This document shows positions 57,457 through 64,000 of a stretch of 64,000 nt of DNA, one piece after another. This DNA is from Priestia filamentosa. GTDB lineage: Bacteria > Bacillota > Bacilli > Bacillales > Bacillaceae_H. The notes under the pieces were generated by a model. That model was not told the origin of the DNA. It made no database searches and saw only the letters and a list, made by a program, of their open reading frames with translations. The stretch is taken from contig NZ_FXAJ01000002.1 of the NCBI RefSeq assembly GCF_900177535.1, forward strand, positions 62,001 through 126,000. The letters run 5' to 3'. How positions within the stretch are numbered: the first letter of the stretch is position 1; each line of letters opens with the position of its first letter. Position numbers and translations under genes: made by a program.

Positions 57457-58128
57457 ATGAATTTTGATTTAAATTATTTCATTAACGTTTTTCCGGACGT
57501 TATCCCGTATATTCCGGTTACATTGTTAATGGCCGTAGTTTCGATGATTGTTGCAATTATTGTAGGACTTGTACTTGCTCTTATTACAAAGAGTAAAATC
57601 CCTGTTTTGCATCAGTTAGCAAGCTTATACATTTCATTCTTTAGAGCGGTACCAACGCTTGTGCAACTTTTCTTAATTTATTATGGACTTCCACAGATTT
57701 TTCCGGGACTGCAGGCAATGCAAGCTCTAACAGCTGCCATTATTGGTCTAAGTGTGAAGAATTCCGCATATTTAGCTGAAATCTTTCGCGCAGGGTTAGA
57801 CTCTGTTGATAAAGGGCAGCTTGAAGCATGTACATCTGTTGGAATGACAAAGTTTCAAGCATACCGAAGAGTGATTTTACCACAAGCAGCGAGAAATGCA
57901 ATTCCTGCAACAGGGAATACGTTTATTGGATTGTTAAAAGAAACGTCTCTAGCATTTACACTAGGCTTAACAGAACTTTTTGCACAAGGTAAGATTTTAG
58001 CGTCTGCATCTGCTCGTTACCTTGAAACATATTTAGCAATTGCTATTTTATATTGGTTATTAACAATTATTTACAGTATTGTTCAATCTGTAATCGAAAA
58101 AATCATTGGGAAACCGTACCGAAACTAG
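57457..58128 (+). CDS. yxeN: Amino-acid ABC transporter permease, YxeN-like
   Basis: About 223 residues, five helices. The coupling loop is EACTSVGMTKFQAYRRVILPQAARNAIPATGN (EAA motif), and YISFFRAVPTLVQLFLIYYGLP is the HisM/GlnP signature. It belongs to the polar amino-acid transporter class. With YxeO and YxeM it would import S-(2-succino)cysteine or related thioethers. ATG 57457 was chosen because AAGGTGG lies ten bases before it. Confidence 0.9.
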   Translation: MNFDLNYFINVFPDVIPYIPVTLLMAVVSMIVAIIVGLVLALITKSKIPVLHQLASLYISFFRAVPTLVQLFLIYYGLPQIFPGLQAMQALTAAIIGLSVKNSAYLAEIFRAGLDSVDKGQLEACTSVGMTKFQAYRRVILPQAARNAIPATGNTFIGLLKETSLAFTLGLTELFAQGKILASASARYLETYLAIAILYWLLTIIYSIVQSVIEKIIGKPYRN

Positions 58129-58140
58129 GAGGTGTAACAA

Positions 58141-58878
58141 TTGATCGTTGTAAAAGACTTGGTAAAAAAATTCAAAGATTTAACGGTTCTAGATGGAATA
58201 AGTCTAGAAGTTGAGCGAGGAGAAGTTGTTGCAATTATCGGTCCTTCTGGTTCTGGTAAATCAACGTTTCTTCGCTGCTTGAACTTGCTTGAGACTCCTA
58301 ATAGGGGAGAAATTCAAATTGGGGATGTTAAGCTGAATGCAGAGAGATATAGTCGCAAAGAAGCGAATGCTTTAACAAGGCAAACAGCGATGGTTTTTCA
58401 ACATTACAATCTTTTTAAAAACAAAACAGTGCTTCAAAATGTAACAGAGGCACTTATTATAACGAAAAAAATGAAACCAAAAGAAGCGAATGAGATTGGA
58501 ATGAATCTTTTAGAACAAGTTGGCCTTGCTCATAAAGCGGACAGCTACCCTATTACACTTTCAGGGGGACAGCAGCAGCGAATTGGAATAGCAAGAGCAC
58601 TTGCTATTGATCCATATGCTCTTTTGTTTGATGAGCCTACATCAGCTCTAGACCCTGAACTTGTATCTGGAGTGCTTGCGGTTATTAAAGAAATCGCAGA
58701 AAGACAAACAACAATGCTAATTGTAACTCATGAAATGGACTTTGCGCGTGAAGTAGCAGACAAGGTTATTTTTATGGCGGATGGCCATATTGTTGAGCAA
58801 GGAACACCAGAGGAAATCTTTGACTTCCCAAAACATGAACGTACCAAAAAATTCTTACAGCAAGTTGGTAGTCAATAA
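58141..58878 (+). CDS. yxeO: Amino-acid ABC transporter ATPase, YxeO-like
   Basis: 245 residues. Walker [10 protein letters not shown], signature [15 protein letters not shown], Walker [16 protein letters not shown] and the H-loop [14 protein letters not shown] (read as [10 protein letters not shown]) are all intact. It powers the YxeN-YxeM importer. The TTG start follows AGGAGGTG by six bases, twelve bases after yxeN. Confidence 0.92.
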   Translation: MIVVKDLVKKFKDLTVLDGISLEVERGEVVAIIGPSGSGKSTFLRCLNLLETPNRGEIQIGDVKLNAERYSRKEANALTRQTAMVFQHYNLFKNKTVLQNVTEALIITKKMKPKEANEIGMNLLEQVGLAHKADSYPITLSGGQQQRIGIARALAIDPYALLFDEPTSALDPELVSGVLAVIKEIAERQTTMLIVTHEMDFAREVADKVIFMADGHIVEQGTPEEIFDFPKHERTKKFLQQVGSQ

Positions 58879-58893
58879 ACAAAAAGGAAAGGA

Positions 58894-60060
58894 ATGAAGA
58901 ACGTGACTTCACCTCAAAAAGGAAATGAAAAGCTTTTAGAACAGCTTACAAACATGCGTCGTGAACTTCATGAACATCCTGAGCTTTCTATGATGGAAAT
59001 TGAGACAACAAAACGAATTCGTCGCTGGTTAGAAGAGGGGGAGATTGATATTCTTCCTTTTGAAAACCTTGAAGTCGGGGTTATCGCAGAAATTAAAGGT
59101 ACAAAGCCAGGACCAACGATTGCGATTCGCGCAGACATTGATGCATTACCTATAAAAGAAGAAACAAACCTTCCATTCTCATCTAAAGTAGATGGGGTAA
59201 TGCATGCTTGCGGCCATGATTTTCATACTGCTTCAATTATCGGAACAGCTCTTCTCCTAAAAGAGAAGAGAGATCAACTGCAAGGGACTGTGCGTTTTAT
59301 TTTTCAACCAGCAGAAGAAATAGCTTCTGGTGCCAAGAAAGTCATCGAAGCAGGAGCGCTTGAAGGAGTAGAAGCTATCTTTGGTATGCACAACAAACCA
59401 GATCTTCCAGTTGGAACAGTAGGCGTACGCGAAGGGGCCTTAATGGCAAGTGTTGATCGTTTTGAAATTGACGTTATTGGTGTTGGCGGTCATGCAGGTA
59501 TCCCGAATAGCAGTATTGATTCAATTGTGACAGCAAGCTCTATTGTGACAAGTTTGCAATCTGTTGTAAGCCGAAACGTAAGCTCGTTGCAAAATGCGGT
59601 TGTAAGTATTTGTACTATTCATGGAGGAAGTTCATGGAACGTCCTTCCTGATAAAGTGAAACTTGAAGGAACCGCAAGAACATTCCAAGATGATGCACGG
59701 GCGAAAATTCCAGAGTTTATGCAGCGAACAGTTGAAGGAGTTGCAGCAGGCTATGGAGCGAAAGCTGAATTTCGTTGGTACCCATATTTGCCTTCTGTTC
59801 AGAATGATGCTCGCTTTGCTGAAGTTGCAAAAGAGGCAGCTATTGAGTTAGGGTATGAAGCAGTGGAAGCAGAAAAAAGCCCAGGTGGAGAAGACTTCGC
59901 TGTATATCAAACGAAAATTCCAGGTTTCTTTGTATGGATGGGTACAAATGGTACCCAAGAATGGCACCATCCAGCCTTTACATTGGAAGAAGGTGCGCTT
60001 GAAGTTGCATCTTCCTATTTTGCCAATTTAGCATTGAAAGTGCTAGAAACATGGAAATAA
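58894..60060 (+). CDS. yxeP: M20D amidohydrolase, YxeP-like deacetylase
   Basis: 388 residues. Metal ligands occur in MHACGHDFHTASII and FQPAEEIASGA, with GVGGHAGIPNSSIDSI in the dimer domain and MGTNGTQEWHHPAFTLEEGAL at the end. In the B. subtilis pathway YxeP removes the acetyl group from N-acetylcysteine, releasing cysteine. ATG 58894 follows AAAGG closely; the GTG at 58903, in frame and ten bases from AAAGGA, is an alternative start. The last ten bases overlap the next gene. Confidence 0.9.
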   Translation: MKNVTSPQKGNEKLLEQLTNMRRELHEHPELSMMEIETTKRIRRWLEEGEIDILPFENLEVGVIAEIKGTKPGPTIAIRADIDALPIKEETNLPFSSKVDGVMHACGHDFHTASIIGTALLLKEKRDQLQGTVRFIFQPAEEIASGAKKVIEAGALEGVEAIFGMHNKPDLPVGTVGVREGALMASVDRFEIDVIGVGGHAGIPNSSIDSIVTASSIVTSLQSVVSRNVSSLQNAVVSICTIHGGSSWNVLPDKVKLEGTARTFQDDARAKIPEFMQRTVEGVAAGYGAKAEFRWYPYLPSVQNDARFAEVAKEAAIELGYEAVEAEKSPGGEDFAVYQTKIPGFFVWMGTNGTQEWHHPAFTLEEGALEVASSYFANLALKVLETWK

Positions 60061-61394
60061 CAAAAAAACTATCCGAGCTTGTATATTCTTCATACCCGCT
60101 TAAAGATAAAAGAGCGCTAGAAATGGCGAAGCTTGGGGTAATTGACTATCTTGCTTCAAGCTTTGCAGCCCGAGATGACGAAGGAGTTCAAAAGCTGTTA
60201 AAACTTATTGAAGAAGAGGGCGGTTATCAGAACGTCCCCATTATCGGTCAGAACAAAAAAGCAAACTTTTTGCAAAGTGCTTTAATAAATGGTTTTCTCG
60301 GTCATGCGCTTGATTACGACGATGTTCACTCAGATGTAAGAGGGCACCCAAGCACTGTTATCTTACCAGCGCTTTTGTCTCTTTCCTCTTGTGAAAATGT
60401 AAGTGGGGAACGTTTCTTGAGTGCTTATGTGATAGGTGTAGAAGTTATGGCGAGATTAGGGCAAGCCATTGGCAGTGATCACTATATTAAAGGGTGGCAT
60501 AATACAGCAACGCTTGGAACAATTGCTGCAAGTATAGCATGTGGATATTTAAAAAATGTTTCTGTAGAAACATTTCAAAAAGTTATCGGCTTTGCAGCAA
60601 CGCAGACGGGGGGAATGAGGGCTCAGTTTGGAACAGAAACAAAGCCCCTTCATGCAGGATTTGCAGCACGTAATGCTTTGCAAGCTTTAAAACTTGCAGA
60701 AATCAATTTTGGAGGAACAAAAAGCGCATTAGATGGCGATAGCGGTTTCTTTGCTCTCTATGGGGAAGATCCTGCTCCTTCAGCTCTTCTCTTCTCACGT
60801 TGGGGAGAAGAGTGGAAAATTTATTCACCAGGTCTTTGGTTTAAGATTTATCCATTTTGTTCTGCTGCTCATCATGCAGCAGATGCTGCTGTTAGGCTTT
60901 CATATAAAAATGAATTTCGTATAGAAGATGTGACAAACGTTAAAATCTCTTTTCCGAAAGGAGGAGATGCTGCACTTGTAGAACAAAATCCGCAAACTGG
61001 TGAACAAGGTCGCTTTAGCGTTGAGTACGTTGTGGCGCTTGCTTTACATAAAAAAGCACTTGGACTAGAAAATTTTAAAAATAAATGCATTGATTCTAGC
61101 ATCAAAACTTTTTTACCTCGTATTGAGAGGGTGTATAGAGAGGACGTAGAGCCTTCGCCAACTGCAGTTCCAAAAGGTCGCTTTACAATTGTTGAAGTTG
61201 AAGCAAACGGTGCTACTTTCACAGAACGTGTTGATCTTCCTAAAGGAGCGCCTGGAAATGGATTAACTTTTGAAGAACTACAAGAGAAAATGTCCAGTGC
61301 TTTGCAAGATGAAGAAAAAACAGTGAAAATAGTAGATGAAATTCAACAGCTTGAGAGAAGTCAAACAATGGGGAAGCTTCTTGACGTATTATAA
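60051..61394 (+). CDS. yxeQ: MmgE/PrpD family protein, YxeQ-like
   Basis: 447 residues. The MmgE/PrpD fold is shown by LGHALDYDDVHSDVRGHPSTVILPALLSL, AYVIGVEVMARLG, and FKIYPFCSAAHHAADAAVRL. Characterised members dehydrate 2-methylcitrate or isomerise related tricarboxylates; YxeQ has no firm role in the succinocysteine pathway. It begins within the end of yxeP (10-base overlap), so it is translated with it. A dehydratase acting on a succinyl-type intermediate is the natural guess. Confidence 0.88.
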   Translation: MEITKKLSELVYSSYPLKDKRALEMAKLGVIDYLASSFAARDDEGVQKLLKLIEEEGGYQNVPIIGQNKKANFLQSALINGFLGHALDYDDVHSDVRGHPSTVILPALLSLSSCENVSGERFLSAYVIGVEVMARLGQAIGSDHYIKGWHNTATLGTIAASIACGYLKNVSVETFQKVIGFAATQTGGMRAQFGTETKPLHAGFAARNALQALKLAEINFGGTKSALDGDSGFFALYGEDPAPSALLFSRWGEEWKIYSPGLWFKIYPFCSAAHHAADAAVRLSYKNEFRIEDVTNVKISFPKGGDAALVEQNPQTGEQGRFSVEYVVALALHKKALGLENFKNKCIDSSIKTFLPRIERVYREDVEPSPTAVPKGRFTIVEVEANGATFTERVDLPKGAPGNGLTFEELQEKMSSALQDEEKTVKIVDEIQQLERSQTMGKLLDVL

Positions 61395-61473
61395 AAAGAA
61401 AAAAAGAGCACATAGTATGAAGAGATCAAGAAATTTTAAAAGGTATTTTAGGTGAAAGAAGGGAGTTCATTAA

Positions 61474-62271
61474 ATGAAAAAGCTATTAACGCTTGTTACT
61501 GTAGTTCTCTTATCTGTTGCACTTGCTGCGTGCGGAAATTCTTCAGATGAGAAAAGCAAAGGTTCGGATGAAAAAGTAATTAAAGTTGGAGCAACAGGTC
61601 AAAGTTTTCCCAACGCATATCAAGAAGATGGTAAACTTGTTGGTTATGATGTAGAGGTAATGAACACAATTGCTAAAAATCTTGGATACAAAGTAGAATG
61701 GACAAAAACAGATTTTAGTGGTCTAATGGGACAGCTGAACTCAGGTCGAATTGATACCGTTGCAAATGCGGTAGCAGTAACAGCTGAGCGTGAAAAAATG
61801 TATAAATTTACTGATCCATACTCTTATATTGGAACACAAATTGTTACAGGCAAGGATAATAAGAACGTAACTCAAATTGATGATTTAAAAGGAAAAACAG
61901 TTGCTGGTGTCTTAGGTTCTAACCATGTTGAAAAGCTTCAAGAGTATAATACAAAAAATAAAATGAACCTTAACATCAAAACGTATGAAACGCGTGAAGG
62001 AGCAATGAACGATGTTGAATTGGGCCGTATTGACGGATATGTAAACTCAGGTTCTGTTCTTTCAGCTGAAATTAATAAACATGATTTCAAAGCAAAGCTT
62101 GTTGGAAAGCCAATTGATGAGGATGCAACTGCATTTCCTTTCCAAAAAGATAACGATGAGTTAAGAGAAAAAGTAAACAAAGAGCTCCAGAAACTTAAAG
62201 AAGATGGCACATTAGAAAAACTTTCTCAAAAATACTTTGGTACAAACACTGTTGAAAGTCAAACAAAATAA
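61474..62271 (+). CDS. yxeM: Amino-acid-binding lipoprotein of ABC transporter, YxeM-like
   Basis: 265 residues. The lipobox is SVALAAC (Cys near residue 20). The fold is SBP_bac_3: GYDVEVMNTIAKNLGYKVEWTKTDFSGLMGQLNSGRIDTVANAVAVTAERE, then DELREKVNKELQKLKEDGTLEKLSQKYFG. It captures the imported amino acid outside the cell. In B. subtilis yxeM precedes yxeN; here it comes last, after yxeQ. GAAGGGAG precedes the ATG and a terminator follows. Confidence 0.9.
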   Translation: MKKLLTLVTVVLLSVALAACGNSSDEKSKGSDEKVIKVGATGQSFPNAYQEDGKLVGYDVEVMNTIAKNLGYKVEWTKTDFSGLMGQLNSGRIDTVANAVAVTAEREKMYKFTDPYSYIGTQIVTGKDNKNVTQIDDLKGKTVAGVLGSNHVEKLQEYNTKNKMNLNIKTYETREGAMNDVELGRIDGYVNSGSVLSAEINKHDFKAKLVGKPIDEDATAFPFQKDNDELREKVNKELQKLKEDGTLEKLSQKYFGTNTVESQTK

Positions 62272-62275
62272 AAAG

Positions 62276-62312
62276 AGAACTCTTACACAATATGTGTAGG
62301 AGTTCTTTTTAT
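62276..62312. terminator. Bidirectional terminator after yxeM
   Basis: AGAACTC-TACACA pairs with TGTGTA-GAGTTCT and is followed by five T; the convergent sulfotransferase gene stops at its edge. Confidence 0.9.
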
Positions 62313-63365
62313 TTACGTATAGTTGAGTTTTTTTAACGCTGGTTCACAAATATTTTGTAGTTCTTTTTTCTTTTCTTCTGGTAGAGTTGGCCATGTATCA
62401 GGCTTGGCGCGGAATGTTGGTGCTGCTTTTTCGACCCAAATATCGTCTGTTTTCTCATCCCAGCCGTTATTTATGAATGTAATAAGTTGTTTTAAGTTGT
62501 CTTTGGGGTTTTTTACAAGCTTTTCGTAGCACAGGTGATGCACTTGATGAGAAGGGAGCTTAGCAAGTATTTCCTCTGTGTGAAGAACAGCAGAAGCGAG
62601 CTCAGCACCGAACGTTTGAAAAGGAATCTCAAATTTATTTAATTTTTCAACACTAAACTGATCTGGATGAAGCCATGAAAGGTCCCCGAAATCTTCAGGT
62701 CGGGTGTTATGATCTGATGGCTTTAAGCCTGTTTCTTCAAAAGCTTGTTTAAATGCCATGCCAAGCTTAAATCCTTGAAAACGATTAAATGCCATAATAT
62801 TTTCTCTGACGTCTCGATACAGAAAAACAAACTTTGCATCTGGAAACATCTTAAGAAGTCGATCTACAAAGAGAATGGATAAACCAGAGCGTTCAACCCA
62901 TACCTCTTTTTGAAATTTGTTTAAAAGCCAGGAAAATAACCGATTATATTGATTTGAAAGATGATCTTTAGGAAAATGCTTAACAACGGTTTCCATTTCC
63001 TCAAAAAGAGAATCAGGATCATTTGTAATGTGTGGCAATGGCATTGACATAATCCCAGGTATGCCTGTTTTTTCGTTGAATTTTGACGTTTCAGTTATGT
63101 TGTACAGAAATTCTTTGAATGAAACACCTTTCTTCATATAGAAAGGAATAAGGTTCGGTGCTTTTTCAGATAAAAAGCTCCAAAACTTTTCTCCATCCCA
63201 TACCTTATCTGAAAGGCCAATCCACTTATCTTCTTGACTTGCTTGAAAATGAATCGACATAAAAAATTCTGATAAGCTTAAAAGGTGTGGGTGCATGTTA
63301 ATGCAATTAGAAAGAGCTGTTGACCCACTTCTTCCAGCTGAAATAATAAATGTTTTCTCACTCAT
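62313..63365 (-). CDS. PAPS-dependent sulfotransferase family protein
   Basis: 350 residues, soluble. TFIISAGRSGSTALSNCINMHP is the 5'-phosphosulfate loop (residues about 4-25) and FVFLYRDVRENIMAFNR is the 3'-phosphate site. SWLHPDQ and EERFPE-type contacts further on are not clear. Such proteins transfer sulfate from PAPS to a carbohydrate, peptide or small molecule; the acceptor is unknown. I chose ATG 63365 over 63374 because AAGGAG is then ten bases away. It is next to a sulfur-salvage operon, which may be coincidence. Confidence 0.8.
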   Translation of the reverse strand: MSEKTFIISAGRSGSTALSNCINMHPHLLSLSEFFMSIHFQASQEDKWIGLSDKVWDGEKFWSFLSEKAPNLIPFYMKKGVSFKEFLYNITETSKFNEKTGIPGIMSMPLPHITNDPDSLFEEMETVVKHFPKDHLSNQYNRLFSWLLNKFQKEVWVERSGLSILFVDRLLKMFPDAKFVFLYRDVRENIMAFNRFQGFKLGMAFKQAFEETGLKPSDHNTRPEDFGDLSWLHPDQFSVEKLNKFEIPFQTFGAELASAVLHTEEILAKLPSHQVHHLCYEKLVKNPKDNLKQLITFINNGWDEKTDDIWVEKAAPTFRAKPDTWPTLPEEKKKELQNICEPALKKLNYT

Positions 63366-63703
63366 GCTCTCCATCTCCTTTGTTCAGTGTTTAGAGTTCA
63401 TTTGAAGAAATTTTCATGTTTGCTTTTATATGTATATTTTAACAACTTTACTTAATTCACTTCAATTTTGAACTGTATTAAAAAAGAATAAAATAAATGG
63501 TTGCGGTCTCTTTTTCTCACTCATACTATAAAAGACCAAAAAAGCAGAGGAAAACAAAATCTCAAAATATAAGGCTTCCCGTATTATGTTTCTGTAAAGC
63601 ATATGTTAATATAGTAAAGATGTATCTTTGCGTACGGACAAATGAAGTAAAGCAATGCTACAAAAGAAATGTGAATTTAATTCATGAGTTAGGAGTTATG
63701 AGA

Positions 63704-64000
63704 ATGATTACTTTAAAATCAGCGAGAGAAATTAACTTAATGCATGAAGCGGGAAAGCTGTTAGCTTCTTGTCATAAAGAAATTGCAAAAATGATTAAAC
63801 CGGGCGTAACAACGTTAGAAATTGAACGTTTTGTTGAAGGGTTCCTAAAAAAGCATGGGGCAACAGCTGAACAAAAAGGATACAAAGGTTATAAATATGC
63901 AACATGCGCATCTATTAATGATGAGATTTGTCACGGTTTTCCGCGCAAACAACCATTAAAAGATGGAGATATTGTTACGATTGATATGGTTGTAAACTTA
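63704..64000 (+). CDS. Methionine aminopeptidase type I, MapB/YflG-like, cut by the window end
   Basis: The first 99 codons are visible. MITLKSAREINLMHEAGKLLASCHKEIAKMIKPGVTTLEIE and the pita-bread strand YKYATCASINDEICHGFP identify a type I methionine aminopeptidase: the His in ICHGFP is the substrate His, and the first metal Asp is just appearing in GDIVTIDMV. It removes the initiator Met from nascent proteins. ATG 63704 lies eight bases after TAGGAG. B. subtilis has two copies, and this one stands apart from ribosomal genes, so it is more likely the YflG/MapB type than Map. Confidence 0.9.
   Translation, partial: MITLKSAREINLMHEAGKLLASCHKEIAKMIKPGVTTLEIERFVEGFLKKHGATAEQKGYKGYKYATCASINDEICHGFPRKQPLKDGDIVTIDMVVNL

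Noticed and set aside
1-64000. Prophage, insertion sequence, CRISPR array or defence island
   Set aside because: No transposase, integrase, terminal inverted repeats, regularly spaced repeats or known defence proteins were found.

Overview
The window reads as chromosomal DNA of a low-GC, endospore-forming member of the Bacillaceae. Supporting signs are an alpha/beta-type small acid-soluble spore protein, a SleB/YkvT-type cortex-hydrolase-like protein, strong AGGAGG ribosome sites with frequent TTG/GTG starts, U-rich intrinsic terminators after most units, and gene groups that match Bacillus subtilis neighbourhoods (nagZ-namZ, yisU/yisV, yvaF-yvaE-yvaD, yxeK-L-N-O-P-Q-M, coaA, csbD-like). I see no tRNA, rRNA, CRISPR array, prophage or insertion sequence. 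Most of the window is metabolic and stress-related core or accessory genome. The species cannot be fixed from the sequence alone.

Layout. 1-1.9 kb: the end of an aromatic-ring-cleavage cassette (GalB-like hydratase, CHA aldolase, RidA protein). 1.9-6 kb: a heterodimeric ABC exporter behind twin palindromic operators. 6-9.4 kb: an MFS exporter, a five-bladed-propeller glycosidase-like protein and a small membrane protein. 9.5-11 kb: a macrolide 2'-phosphotransferase preceded by a 14-codon leader peptide of the ErmD/ErmK (MRLR) type and an attenuator. 11-14 kb: small membrane proteins and a TetR-CPBP pair. 14.3-17.5 kb: muropeptide recycling (NagZ, NamZ). 17.5-25 kb: M20 hydrolase, DJ-1 protein, SleB/YkvT-like hydrolase, a RoxS/RsaE-type small RNA, a methyltransferase and a TetR unit whose mRNA looks leaderless. 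25-31.6 kb: lipoprotein, VOC protein, LysE exporter/MocR regulator pair, BstA-like protein and a large beta-helix protein. 31.6-35 kb: Fur-controlled ferredoxin-NADP reductase diverging from two siderophore permeases. 35-45.9 kb: mixed housekeeping and efflux genes including coaA, SASP, SMR and MATE pumps. 46-52.6 kb: proline catabolism (permease, P5C dehydrogenase, proline dehydrogenase, unusual AAA+ regulator). 54-62.3 kb: a CysL-like LysR regulator next to a truncated YeiH-type gene, then the S-(2-succino)cysteine salvage operon. The right edge holds a sulfotransferase and the start of a methionine aminopeptidase.

How the parts work together. Defence against small toxic molecules is a recurrent theme: ABC, MFS, SMR and MATE exporters and a macrolide phosphotransferase, several with their own local switch. 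The most interesting regulatory element is the macrolide-sensing leader ahead of mph. The RoxS/RsaE-type RNA, the AAA+ regulator without a GAFTGA loop beside the proline genes, and several leaderless or non-canonical starts are the other points worth testing.
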